Origin: Sphingomonas sp. BT-65
GTDB taxonomy: Bacteria; Pseudomonadota; Alphaproteobacteria; Sphingomonadales; Sphingomonadaceae
Direction of reading: 5' to 3'
DNA length: 64,000 nt
Assembly: GCF_026107375.2 (NCBI RefSeq)
Contig: NZ_JAPCIA010000001.1
Location: forward strand, 1,426,001-1,490,000
Below the pieces are notes generated by a model. It was not told where the DNA came from. It ran no database searches and saw nothing but the letters and a program-made list of their open reading frames with translations. This document shows positions 1 through 9,233 of the stretch, in pieces (the stretch's first letter is position 1; the number at the start of each line of letters is the position of its first letter). The position numbers were made by a program, and so were the translations under genes.

Positions 1-758
<758 letters not shown>

Positions 759-808
759 TTGCGCCGCTGGCCTGGGAGTCTTACTCCTGTGGCACAGAGG
801 AGTATCCA

Positions 809-1018
809 GTGACCGACAAGCCTGAAGACACCGACCAGATCGCCAACGAGATTACCGAGGCCGCCCGCGTTGCACGCGAGACCGCCGAGCGCGCGGAAGG
901 CACGCCCCAGCCCGGCGAAGGCAAGAAGTGGCCGCTGACCAAGATCGGCATCGGAATCGGTTCCGCCGCGCTCGCCGCCGCGGTCATCTACGCCGCCCGT
1001 TCGCGCAACAAGCGCTGA
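809..1018 (+). CDS. Small single-pass membrane protein, unknown function
   Basis: A 69-residue protein with GTG start at 809, preceded by a good Shine-Dalgarno (agaggag) six bases upstream. The N-terminal half is acidic and helical with repeated Ala/Glu. A hydrophobic segment at about residues 44-62 (IGIGIGSAALAAAVIYAA) is followed by a basic SRNKR tail, suggesting one membrane helix with a cytoplasmic C-terminus. It sits between tgt and the M16 peptidase in the same direction. No family recognised. Confidence 0.72.
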   Translation: MTDKPEDTDQIANEITEAARVARETAERAEGTPQPGEGKKWPLTKIGIGIGSAALAAAVIYAARSRNKR

Positions 1019-1044
1019 CCCCTCCCTCCCGACCGGAGACCTCA

Positions 1045-3879
1045 ATGCGTCTGACCCGCACCGCGCTCTATCTCGGCGCCGCCCTGCTTCCCTTCACGGC
1101 TCAGGCGCAGGACGCCGCCCCAGCGCCGGCAAAGGAGATCGCCGTCGCACCGCTCGCCTATACCGAGCGCACCTTGCCCAACGGGCTCAAGGTCTACGCG
1201 ATCCGCGACACCTCGACCGCCACGGTCTCGGTGCAGGTCTGGTACGATGTCGGCAGCAAGGACGATCCCGCGGGCAAGTCGGGCTTCGCGCACATGTTCG
1301 AGCATCTGATGTTCAAGGGCACGCGCAACCTGGTCGACGAGCAGATGGACCGGCTGACCGAGGATGTCGGCGGCTACAACAACGCCTCCACCAACTCCGA
1401 CTACACCAATTACTATGAGGTGGTCCCGGCCAACCATCTCGAGCGCCTGCTGTTCGCCGAGGCGGACCGCATGGCCAGCCTCGTGGTCGACGCCAAGGTC
1501 TTCGCCTCCGAGCGCGACGTGGTGAAGGAGGAATTGCGCAGCCGCGTGCTCGCCCAGCCCTATGGCAAGCTGTTCTACGTCTATTTCCCCAACATCTCCT
1601 ACGGCGTGCACCCCTATGCCCGCCCGGGCATCGGCAGCATCGAGGATCTCGACGCCGCGACGATCGACGACATCCGCGCCTTCCACGCGACCTATTACCG
1701 CCCCGACAATGCGGTGCTGGTGGTCGCCGGCAATTTCAACCCAGCCCAGTTGGACAAATGGGTAGACAAATATTTCGCCGGGATCGCCAGGCCCAACCGC
1801 CCGATCCCGCGCGTCACCACCGCCGAGCCGCCGCGCACCACCGCGACCCGCCAGACGGTCTATGAGGCCAACACCCCGCTCCCCGCGGTGCTACTGAGCT
1901 ACCAGCTTCCGCCCGACAATGATCCCGACACACCCGCGCTCGCGGTGCTCGACGGCATCCTCTCGGGCGGCGAGAATTCGCGGCTCTACCGCAACCTCGT
2001 CTATCGCGACCAGCTCGCCGCGCAGGCCGATACCTTCCTCGACACGCGCCAGCAGACCGGTTCCTATGCGATGTACGCGATCCTCGCCGGCGGCAAGTCG
2101 GCCGAGGAAGGCGAGAAGGCGATGCGCCGCGAGATCGCCGACCTGCGCGACAAGCCCGTCAGCGAGGCCGAGCTGGCCGAAGCCAAGAACGAGATCCTCA
2201 CCGCCTCGCTCAAGAGCCGCGAGACCGCCGAGGGCAAGGCCTCGACCCTAGCCGCCTCGATCATCGTCAGCCGCGATCCCAAGGCGGCCGACGAGCAGCT
2301 CGCCGCGATCGGCCGCGTCACCGCCGCCGACGTCCAGCGCGTCGCGCGCAAATATCTCGGCGACAACCAGTCCGCCGCGTTGATCTACCTCCCCGACGCC
2401 ATGGCCAAGGGCGCGAAAGGCGACACGATCGCCGTCGCCTCGACGGTCAAGGTCGCCCCGCTCGTCGCACCCAGCGACATCGTGATCCACACCCAGGCGG
2501 CCGAAGGCAAGCGCGTCGCCGTCCCCGCCCCGGGCCCGGCGGTCTCACCGGTCATACCCCGGGCGACCGAAGCTAAGCTCGCCAATGGCCTGCGCGTGAT
2601 CGTGGTCGAGAAGCGCGACCTGCCGATCGTCACCGCCACGCTCGTCGCGCCCGCGGGCGGCACACGCGACCCCGTCGGCAAGGCCGGCACCGCCGCGCTC
2701 GCCGCCGATCTTCTGACCAAGGGCACGGCCACCCGCTCGGCCGAGCAGATCGCACAGCAGGTGGAGTCGCTCGGCGGCTCGATCGGCGCGGGCGCCGACT
2801 GGGACGCGGCCTTCGCCACCGTCACGGTCAAGGCGGACGAGATCGATCCCGCGCTCACGATCCTCGCCGATGTCGCCCGCAACCCCGCCTTCGCGCAGGC
2901 CGAGATCGACCGCGCGCGCAAACAGTCGATCGACGGCGTCACGGTACAGCTCAAGGATCCCGGTGCGCTGTCAGGCATCGTCGCCAACCGCGCGGTGTTC
3001 GGCGACCGCGCTTACGGCAACCTGCTCACCGGCACGCCCTCCTCGCTGCCGCGCATCACGCGCGATGACATTTCGTCCGCCTATCGCAGAGCGTGGAATC
3101 CGTCCCAGTCGGCGCTCGTCGTCGTCGGCGACATCACGAGCAAGGACGCCGCCGCGCTCGCGCAGAAACTGTTCGGCGACTGGAAGACCGACGGTCTCAC
3201 CGTCTCCAGCAGCGAGCGCATTATCCCGACCAAACCCCGCGTGGTCGTCGTCGACATGCCGGGCGCGGGCCAGGCCGGCGTAGTCATCGCCCGCCCCGGC
3301 ATCGCCCGCGCCGACAAGGATTTCTACGCGGCGCAGGTCGCCAACGCCACGCTCGGCGTCGGCTTCACCTCGCGCCTCAATCGTGAGATCCGCATCAAAC
3401 GCGGCCTTGCCTATGGCGCGGGCAGCAGCGTCGATACCCGCAAGCTCACGGGCATCGTCAGCGCCTCGACCCAGACCAAGAACCCCTCGGCGCCCGAGGT
3501 GGTCTCGCTGATCGCCGCAGAGATGAAGAAGCTCGGCGAGGCCCCTGTCCCCGCCGCCGAGCTCGATTCGCGCAAGGCGGTGCTGGTCGGCAGCTTCGGC
3601 CGCCGCATCGAGCGCACCGACGGCATCGCCGGCGCGCTCGTCGACTATGTCGCCGACGGCGTCCCGCTCGACACGCTCTCGACCTACATCCCCTCGATCC
3701 AGGGCGTCGATCCCGCCGAGGTTCAGGCCGCGGCGAAGAAGCTGCTCGACCCGTCGAACGCCAGCATCGTCGTGGTCGGCGACGCCAAGCTGTTCGCCGA
3801 CGAACTGCGCAAGACGCATCCGAACCTCGAGGTGATCCCGGCCGCCTCGCTCAACCTCGACAGCGCGGCGCTCAAATAG
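1045..3879 (+). CDS. M16 family zinc metallopeptidase, two-domain, exported
   Basis: A 944-residue insulinase/pitrilysin-family peptidase. The ATG at 1045 has GGAG seven bases upstream and is followed by a signal peptide ending near AQAQ (residue 22), so the longer in-frame extension to 928 is not used. The inverted zinc motif HMFEH is at residues 83-87, with the downstream glutamate helix (DVVKEELRSRV) expected for the third ligand. The C-terminal half (from about residue 510) repeats the M16 fold without the HxxEH motif, as in two-domain periplasmic members. Likely periplasmic degradation of peptides; the substrate is not predictable. Confidence 0.93.
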   Translation: MRLTRTALYLGAALLPFTAQAQDAAPAPAKEIAVAPLAYTERTLPNGLKVYAIRDTSTATVSVQVWYDVGSKDDPAGKSGFAHMFEHLMFKGTRNLVDEQMDRLTEDVGGYNNASTNSDYTNYYEVVPANHLERLLFAEADRMASLVVDAKVFASERDVVKEELRSRVLAQPYGKLFYVYFPNISYGVHPYARPGIGSIEDLDAATIDDIRAFHATYYRPDNAVLVVAGNFNPAQLDKWVDKYFAGIARPNRPIPRVTTAEPPRTTATRQTVYEANTPLPAVLLSYQLPPDNDPDTPALAVLDGILSGGENSRLYRNLVYRDQLAAQADTFLDTRQQTGSYAMYAILAGGKSAEEGEKAMRREIADLRDKPVSEAELAEAKNEILTASLKSRETAEGKASTLAASIIVSRDPKAADEQLAAIGRVTAADVQRVARKYLGDNQSAALIYLPDAMAKGAKGDTIAVASTVKVAPLVAPSDIVIHTQAAEGKRVAVPAPGPAVSPVIPRATEAKLANGLRVIVVEKRDLPIVTATLVAPAGGTRDPVGKAGTAALAADLLTKGTATRSAEQIAQQVESLGGSIGAGADWDAAFATVTVKADEIDPALTILADVARNPAFAQAEIDRARKQSIDGVTVQLKDPGALSGIVANRAVFGDRAYGNLLTGTPSSLPRITRDDISSAYRRAWNPSQSALVVVGDITSKDAAALAQKLFGDWKTDGLTVSSSERIIPTKPRVVVVDMPGAGQAGVVIARPGIARADKDFYAAQVANATLGVGFTSRLNREIRIKRGLAYGAGSSVDTRKLTGIVSASTQTKNPSAPEVVSLIAAEMKKLGEAPVPAAELDSRKAVLVGSFGRRIERTDGIAGALVDYVADGVPLDTLSTYIPSIQGVDPAEVQAAAKKLLDPSNASIVVVGDAKLFADELRKTHPNLEVIPAASLNLDSAALK

Positions 3880-3887
3880 CGCCCGCG

Positions 3888-3924
3888 ATCCCGGGCTGCC
3901 GTCAATAGGCCGGCAGTCCGGGAT
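3888..3924. terminator. Bidirectional terminator-like stem between convergent genes
   Basis: Two 14-base arms (3888-3901 and 3911-3924) are complementary apart from one position, with a 9-base loop. The right arm lies inside the last codons of the leftward hydrolase. Its position between two convergent stop codons (3879 and 3902) supports a shared terminator. There is no clear T-run, so it is inferred from position and stem strength. Confidence 0.5.
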
Positions 3925-5053
3925 ATTCCCATCGATACGGCACGCCCGTCTCGCCCAGCGCGGCGCGGACCAGCGCAGGAAAAGCCCGCTCCGCGCGCAC
4001 GTCGTTCGACAGGATCAGCACGCACCGCCGCCCGCGCTCCAGGCACACCAGCGTGTTCGCGGTGGTGTCATTGTGCCCCCCCTTGAGCCAGCCCGCGCCC
4101 TGCGGCCCGTTGAACGCGATCACGCCAAGGGCAGCGGAAGCGCGCGGGCGCTCCGCGGGAGGCGCATCGGGCAACAGGGTCGGAAACTGCTGCGCCGTCG
4201 TGATCGGCAATGTGCCTCTGGCGAACCCCGCCCGCGAACCACGCGACATGCCGTAGCCGCGCACCATCGCCGCCGCCATCGTGGCGAAGTCACGCAACGT
4301 CGTATCCATCGAACCCGCCGCGCGCACCCGGCTCCGCTCGTCATGCGGTTCCATTTGCCCCTTTTCATCCCAACCGTCGGCCAGGTTCGATGCGAATGCC
4401 GGATTCCACACCAGGCTGGTCCGCGCCATCCCCAGCGGCTTGAAGAATCGTCGCTGCAGCTCGGCCTCGAGGCTGAGGCCCGCGCCGCGTTCGATGCCGA
4501 ACTGCAGCAGCGTCATTCCCTCGCCCGAATAGCCATATCGTGTGCCTGGATCGAAATGGATACGCAGCCGCCCGTCCGGCTCCAGGAATGCGAAATTGGC
4601 GAACCCGGTCGAATGGTTGAGCACCATGCGCGGCGTAATCACCCGCCAGCGCGGATCACCCGCCAGGTCTCCCCAATTGCTATAGCCTTCAACGTTGCCG
4701 TAATCAGGCAGCGGGCGCGGTAGCATCGCGGCAATCGGCCGATCCAGATCGAGCCGCTTCTCCGATGCCATCGCAGCTGCGAAATAGCCGACGACCGCCT
4801 TGGTCAAGGAGGCGCCGTACATCACCGTGTCCGGCGTCAGCGGATCGCCCTTGGCATTGCGCACGCCGAACGCCTTGAACCACGTGACGCGGCCCCGATC
4901 GATCGTGGCGATCGCCAGCCCCTTGGCGCCGGTTTCGCGCATGGCCCGCTGCACCGCAGCCTCCACACGGGCGGGCTGGGCTTGTGCGCTTGCGGCACCG
5001 AACGATGAAGCCAGCATTGTTGCGATTACCCATGCCTTGCCCATGTATTGCAT
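3902..5053 (-). CDS. Serine hydrolase of the beta-lactamase (class C / PBP-like) family, exported
   Basis: A 383-residue protein when started at 5053 (GGAAG six bases upstream); an in-frame extension to 5089 lacks this signal. A signal peptide (WVIATMLASSFGAASAQAQ) precedes the mature domain. The SxxK motif is SLTK (Ser82, Lys85) and the second catalytic motif is YSG around Tyr175; a canonical KTG triad is not obvious and HNDTT may occupy that place. This pattern fits esterase/peptidase-like members of the family as well as true beta-lactamases, so drug resistance should not be assumed. It is transcribed divergently from the SleB hydrolase. Confidence 0.85.
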   Translation of the reverse strand: MQYMGKAWVIATMLASSFGAASAQAQPARVEAAVQRAMRETGAKGLAIATIDRGRVTWFKAFGVRNAKGDPLTPDTVMYGASLTKAVVGYFAAAMASEKRLDLDRPIAAMLPRPLPDYGNVEGYSNWGDLAGDPRWRVITPRMVLNHSTGFANFAFLEPDGRLRIHFDPGTRYGYSGEGMTLLQFGIERGAGLSLEAELQRRFFKPLGMARTSLVWNPAFASNLADGWDEKGQMEPHDERSRVRAAGSMDTTLRDFATMAAAMVRGYGMSRGSRAGFARGTLPITTAQQFPTLLPDAPPAERPRASAALGVIAFNGPQGAGWLKGGHNDTTANTLVCLERGRRCVLILSNDVRAERAFPALVRAALGETGVPYRWEYPGLPAY

Positions 5054-5273
5054 CCGTTGCTTCCACACATCCGACGCACGCTCGACCATTCCGTGCCAAG
5101 CAGCAAGGAAGATGCTGGACGATCTTGCGGTTCGCGGGCCCGGTACCGAATGCGAGGGCGTCGGCCATCAGCCGGCTCCAAAGCAAATGTCCCTCAAAAA
5201 TTACATTAACCATCAATCGTTTCACCATGGGACGCCCGCAAATCCGGGGCAGAAAATTCACGCCTTCCACGCT

Positions 5274-6329
5274 ATGCGCGAGTCCTCACGAGGCCATTGC
5301 CTCCCACGGGATACGGGCGTGCTGCGGCGATTCACGCAACTACAGCTTCGGGGCATCGCGGCGGCGCTTCTGGTGTCGCTGGTTGGCGCGGGCTTTTCCG
5401 CGCATGCCGGCCTGTCCGCGCTAGGCTCGGGCGAAGCGCGCGCCGTCGCCGGCCCCGCACCCACCGGCTACGAGGCCGACGACCATTTCCCCGGCGCCGC
5501 TTACTATCACCTCGCCGCCGACGAGACCGCTGCGCCTGCCGCCGGAGTCACCGGCACCGTCGCGCTGCCCGAAGGCCCGGTCCCCGAGAATGCGGTGCTC
5601 GACCCCACGCTGCGCCCCGCCGCGCCGTTCCAGCTCCGCGGCACACCGCAGGACAAGGCGCGCGCGCTCGAATGCCTCACCACCGCCATCTATTACGAAG
5701 CCGCGAACGAGCCCGATGACGGCCAGCGCGCGGTGGCGCAGGTGATCCTCAATCGCGTTCGCCACCCCACCTTCCCAGCCACCGTGTGCGGGGTGATCTA
5801 CCAGGGGTCGGAAAAGGCCGGCTGCCAGTTCAGCTATGCCTGCGACGGATCGATGGCGCGCCGTCCCGCGCACGCCGCCTGGCTGCGCGCCGCGCGCGTC
5901 GCCGCCTCGGCGCTGGCGGGCGAGGTGTTCGCGCCGGTCGGCATGGCGACGCATTATCACACCTATGCCGTCACCCCGTCGTGGAACAAGTCGCTGGTGA
6001 TGACCGGCGTGTTCGGCGCCCATTTCTTCCACCGCTGGAAGGGTTATTGGGGCACCGGCGCCGCGTTCAGCCAGGCCTATCACGGCGGCGAGCCCTATCC
6101 CGGACCGCATCCGCGCGCCGTGGCGGTTGCAGAGATCGCGTCCGCGGCGAGCGCCGCCACCACGGCGCCGATGCCGCTCGTGCCTGTCCCGGCCGCGAAG
6201 CCGCGCACCGAAACCGCCGCCATCCAGCGCGAATATGTCCGGAGCGGCGACGTGCTCCCGCAATATGCGGCGGCGCCCGACTCGCAGGTCCTCGACAAGT
6301 GGAAGGACAGCGGCCAGCCGCTTCGCTGA
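5274..6329 (+). CDS. SleB-type cell wall hydrolase
   Basis: The C-terminal half contains a Hydrolase_2/SleB domain (about residues 132-230), recognised from ALECLTTAIYYEAANEP, a catalytic-type Glu in a conserved helix, and QFSYACDG. An N-terminal hydrophobic stretch (LRGIAAALLVSLVGAGFSAHA) indicates export or anchoring, so the target is peptidoglycan. The C-terminal tail is Ala/Pro-rich. The start is uncertain: ATG 5274 was chosen, GTG 5319 would begin right at the signal peptide, and ATG 5187 is possible. None has a strong ribosome site. The long in-frame upstream extension runs antisense to the neighbouring hydrolase and is rejected. Confidence 0.87.
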   Translation: MRESSRGHCLPRDTGVLRRFTQLQLRGIAAALLVSLVGAGFSAHAGLSALGSGEARAVAGPAPTGYEADDHFPGAAYYHLAADETAAPAAGVTGTVALPEGPVPENAVLDPTLRPAAPFQLRGTPQDKARALECLTTAIYYEAANEPDDGQRAVAQVILNRVRHPTFPATVCGVIYQGSEKAGCQFSYACDGSMARRPAHAAWLRAARVAASALAGEVFAPVGMATHYHTYAVTPSWNKSLVMTGVFGAHFFHRWKGYWGTGAAFSQAYHGGEPYPGPHPRAVAVAEIASAASAATTAPMPLVPVPAAKPRTETAAIQREYVRSGDVLPQYAAAPDSQVLDKWKDSGQPLR

Positions 6330-6338
6330 ACGCGAAAC

Positions 6339-6364
6339 GGCCCCCGCCCGTCGGGGCGGAGGCC
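6339..6364. terminator. Hairpin terminator between convergent genes
   Basis: The arms GGCCCCCGCCC and GGGCGGAGGCC form a near-perfect GC stem with a three- to four-base loop, placed between the SleB stop (6329) and the stop of the leftward small gene (6391). There is no long T-tract. Shared use by both genes is inferred. Confidence 0.55.
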
Positions 6365-6390
6365 GTCAGTCGTCTTAGTCGCTGGTCAGC

Positions 6391-6717
6391 TTAGCGGCGA
6401 TGCTGCCAGTCGCGGCGCTCCCAGCGGATCTTGCGCGCCAGCGCGTCGAAGCGGCGGTCGAGGTCGCGGCGCTCGGCCATATCCAGCCGGCCCCCGCTGC
6501 GGCGATAGCGATATTCGAGCTGTGCGATGCCACGGAACTCGGCACGCAGCCGCGCAGCCTCACGGCGGTTGAGCTGGCCCGAGCGCACACCGCGGTCGAT
6601 CCGCTGGTCGAGTTGCGCTTGGCGCTGGTCGATCCCCCACCAGCCCTGCTGGGCCGAAGCGGCGGGAATGGTGGCCGCGGCGACGACGCCGGCAATCAGA
6701 ATGGCAATCTTCTTCAT
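6391..6717 (-). CDS. Small exported arginine-rich helical protein, unknown function
   Basis: A 108-residue protein starting at ATG 6717 with AGGAGA upstream. A clean signal peptide (KKIAILIAGVVAAATIPAASAQ) is followed by a mature part dense in Arg, Gln and Asp, predicted to be all helical, with heptad-like spacing (RRDLDRRFDALARKIR). It is probably periplasmic. It resembles small envelope-stress or chaperone-like helical proteins only in composition, and no family could be named. It is divergent from the small membrane gene at 6924. Confidence 0.75.
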   Translation of the reverse strand: MKKIAILIAGVVAAATIPAASAQQGWWGIDQRQAQLDQRIDRGVRSGQLNRREAARLRAEFRGIAQLEYRYRRSGGRLDMAERRDLDRRFDALARKIRWERRDWQHRR

Positions 6718-6853
6718 GACTTCTCTCCTCACTAAAACCGGACCGCCTCTGCGGTCGAATGCCGTTATCGGTGTGCTGTGTCGCACCAGTTTCACGCAAA
6801 TCGGGCTTTTGTGTCGCTGAGTGTCGCAGCCGCGAAGGCTTTGTTCAGCTTCG

Positions 6854-6883
6854 TTGACGCGGCACGTGCATTATATCGATAAT
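6854..6883 (+). promoter_or_regulatory. Candidate sigma-70-type promoter
   Basis: TTGACG (6854-6859) and GATAAT (6878-6883) are separated by 18 bases, upstream of the small membrane gene at 6924. The divergent region 6718-6923 also carries a perfect GACCGC/GCGGTC hairpin and three TGTCGC copies that could bind a regulator. Assigned by consensus only. Confidence 0.4.
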
Positions 6884-6923
6884 ACACCTTGCCAGATCGT
6901 TCCGGAGGCCCCATCTTCCCGCC

Positions 6924-7145
6924 ATGCTCAACCTGATCTCGATCATCGTCGGCGTCGTCGCCTTTCCGGTGATGCTGCTCGGACTCGTCCCGCTGCTGGG
7001 CTGGCTCAACTATCTGGTGATCCCGCTCGCGGTCCTCGGCGCGGCGCTCGGCGCGCTGTCCGATTCGAACACGGGCCGGAACCTAAACCTGGTGGTGCTG
7101 CTGGTCGGCTTCGTCCGCCTCTGGCTGGGCGGGTTCATCCTCTGA
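6924..7145 (+). CDS. Small integral membrane protein, unknown function
   Basis: A 73-residue, very hydrophobic protein with two or three membrane segments (about 3-21, 25-45 and 55-72) separated by a short polar turn (SDSNTGRN). The layout resembles small Sphingomonas membrane proteins of unknown role. Only a distant GGAGG is seen upstream of the ATG. A promoter-like pair precedes it. It is convergent with manA. Confidence 0.65.
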   Translation: MLNLISIIVGVVAFPVMLLGLVPLLGWLNYLVIPLAVLGAALGALSDSNTGRNLNLVVLLVGFVRLWLGGFIL

Positions 7146-7200
7146 CGTCAGCGCGGCGCGGTCGACCAATGGTCGCGACGCCGCGCACCCCGTTTTCCGC

Positions 7201-8043
7201 TCACCCCTGAGCGAGCTTTTCCAGGCGCTTGCTGCCGGGATAGGCGAACAGCAGGTCGCTCCCGGCAGCCGCATGGATCCGCGCTTCGCCGGTCACCGTC
7301 ACGCACTGACCCGCCTGCCATTCCACGCCGTCGACCACGCCCTCGCCGCGAACCGGCACCAGCCAGCCGGTGACGCCCTCGGGCAAGGTCGCCGTCCACG
7401 CGCCCCCCGGCCAGCGCTCGAGCACGAATTTCGGCCCCTCGACCAGGATCGTCCGCCCCGGTTCGACCTCGCCCGGCATCGGAGCTGCGACGAACGGCCG
7501 CGCGTCGGCGACGGCCACACCGTCCTCCAGATGCAGCTCGCGCGGGCGGCCATAATCATAGAGACGATAGGTCGTCTCGCTATTCTGCTGCACCTCGATC
7601 AGCGTGATTCCCGCTCCGATCGCATGGATGGTGCGCGACGGCGCGTAGATGAAGTCGCCCGCTTTGACCGGCTTCCAGTCGAGCAATTGCTCGATCGACC
7701 CGTCGCGCGCCGCCTGGCGCAGCGTATCGTCGTCGACCGGTTCGTGCGTGCCGAGCGCGATCGTCGAATCGGGCTCGGCGTCGAGAATCACCCAGCATTC
7801 GTCCTTGCCGCGCGGCAATCCCCGCGCGCGCGCCTGGTCGTCGTCGGGATGCACCTGCACCGACAGTTTCTCGCTGGTGAAGAGATATTTGATCAGCAGG
7901 TCGGGCGCGCTGTCGCCCGGCGTCTGGAACCAGATCTCGCCCACCGCTTCGCCGTCCGGCGCGGGATCGGCAAAGCCCGGCCACAGCCGGTGCCGGCCCC
8001 AGGGTTTCTCCACCCGGTGCGTGGCAAGAAGCGTCGCTGGCAT
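7201..8043 (-). CDS. manA: Class I mannose-6-phosphate isomerase
   Basis: A 280-residue cupin-fold isomerase interconverting mannose-6-phosphate and fructose-6-phosphate, which feeds GDP-sugar and exopolysaccharide synthesis. The zinc-site motifs are visible: QVHPDD, DECW and RTIHAIG. The length fits the short bacterial class I form. The ATG at 8043 gives the expected N-terminus (HRVEKPWGRHRLWPGF). It lies divergent from bamD. The symbol is given on family grounds; a GDP-mannose pathway partner is not in the window. Confidence 0.88.
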   Translation of the reverse strand: MPATLLATHRVEKPWGRHRLWPGFADPAPDGEAVGEIWFQTPGDSAPDLLIKYLFTSEKLSVQVHPDDDQARARGLPRGKDECWVILDAEPDSTIALGTHEPVDDDTLRQAARDGSIEQLLDWKPVKAGDFIYAPSRTIHAIGAGITLIEVQQNSETTYRLYDYGRPRELHLEDGVAVADARPFVAAPMPGEVEPGRTILVEGPKFVLERWPGGAWTATLPEGVTGWLVPVRGEGVVDGVEWQAGQCVTVTGEARIHAAAGSDLLFAYPGSKRLEKLAQG

Positions 8044-8167
8044 CGGTCCTCCATCCAGGGTTCAGGTTCGCTGCGGCAACGCGCTACAGATGAGCTTCGA
8101 TCCGAGCCGCGGCAAGCGCCGCCAAAAAACATTTCGCCCGTTCGCATCGCTCGGCTAAGAACCCGCC

Positions 8168-9034
8168 ATGCGTATGCTTTCGATCCGTCCGCTCGCCCTT
8201 ATTCTCGTCGCAGCCGTAGCGCTTACCGGCTGCAACCGTGGCGGCGGCTCCCGCGCCGACCTGCCCTATGTCGCGCGCGACGTCGGCACGCTCTACACCG
8301 CGGCCAAGGACCGGCTCGATCGCGGTGAGTACAAGCTCGCCGCCGCGCTGTTCGACGAGGTGGAGCGCCAGCATCCCTATTCGATCTGGGCGCGCCGGGC
8401 GCAGCTGATGGGCGCCTTCGCCTATTATCTCGACCGCAACTACACCCAGTCGATCCAGTCGGCGCAGCGCTTCCTCGCGGTCCACCCCGGCAACCGCGAC
8501 GCGCCCTATGCCTATTATCTGATCGCGCTCAGCTATTACGAGCAGATCAGCGACGTGACGCGCGACCAGAAGATCACGCAGCAGGCGCTCGACGCGCTGG
8601 GCGAGCTCAACCGTCGCTACCCCAACACCCGCTACGCCGCCGACGCGCGGCTCAAGATCGACCTCGTCCGCGACCATCTCGCAGGCAAGGAGATGGAGAT
8701 CGGCCGCTATTACCAGGTGCGCGGCCAGTGGCTCGCCTCGATCATCCGCTTCCGCGCCGTCGTCGACGACTATCAGACGACCACGCACGCGCCCGAGGCG
8801 CTGATGCGCCTGACCGAGAGCTATCTCGCGCTCGGCGTGAAGGACGAGGCGAAGAAGGCCGCGGCCGTGCTCGGCGCCAACTATCCGGGCACGCAATGGT
8901 ATGAGCGCGCCTATGAGCTGATCGGCAAGCATGGCGAGCCGGTGCCCGTCCCCGCCGCCACCGAGCCCGCGGCCAAGCCCGAGCGCGACGAGACGCCGAC
9001 TCCGGCGCCCGTGACCGACGACAAGACCAACTGA
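8168..9034 (+). CDS. bamD: Outer membrane assembly lipoprotein BamD
   Basis: A 288-residue lipoprotein of the BAM machine that folds beta-barrels into the outer membrane. The N-terminus is a lipoprotein signal with lipobox LTGC (Cys22). The mature part is a series of TPR helices, with characteristic text such as RGEYKLAAALFDEVERQHPYS, YAYYLIALSYYEQI and YPNTRYAADAR. A Pro/Ala-rich tail ends the protein. It is followed, across a palindromic repeat, by recN, an order common in alphaproteobacteria. Confidence 0.95.
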   Translation: MRMLSIRPLALILVAAVALTGCNRGGGSRADLPYVARDVGTLYTAAKDRLDRGEYKLAAALFDEVERQHPYSIWARRAQLMGAFAYYLDRNYTQSIQSAQRFLAVHPGNRDAPYAYYLIALSYYEQISDVTRDQKITQQALDALGELNRRYPNTRYAADARLKIDLVRDHLAGKEMEIGRYYQVRGQWLASIIRFRAVVDDYQTTTHAPEALMRLTESYLALGVKDEAKKAAAVLGANYPGTQWYERAYELIGKHGEPVPVPAATEPAAKPERDETPTPAPVTDDKTN

Positions 9035-9037
9035 ATT

Positions 9038-9182
9038 CCCCTCTCCCTTTGGGAGAGGGAGGGGCCCGCTCGGCGGAGCCGAGTGGGAGGGTGAGGGTGA
9101 TCAAAACGCCTGAAGTTACCTCTCTCCGCCCTCACCCTTCCGCCGCCTTTGGCGGCTCCCTCCCTCTCCCGATGGGAGAGGG
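9038..9182. repeat. Palindromic intergenic repeat (REP-like family A)
   Basis: A compound inverted repeat between bamD and recN. The outer arms read as cctctccc/gggagagg blocks at both ends, with inner hairpins (ctcggcggagccgag; cgccgcctttggcgg). It belongs to the same loose family as copies near 12.0, 14.1, 18.8, 26.1, 31.9 and 50.5 kb. It may act as a weak terminator for bamD. Confidence 0.75.
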
Positions 9183-9233
9183 ATATTCGATACCCCTCTC
9201 CCACGGCGGAACAAAAAGGGGTAACAGCGGCCG

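Noticed and set aside
4800..5273. N-terminal extension of the SleB hydrolase
   Set aside because: It runs antisense to the serine hydrolase gene and lacks a signal peptide at its start.
9038..9182. Repeat-rich intergenic blocks as a CRISPR array
   Set aside because: The units are palindromic, single, scattered through the window and without regular spacers or cas genes.
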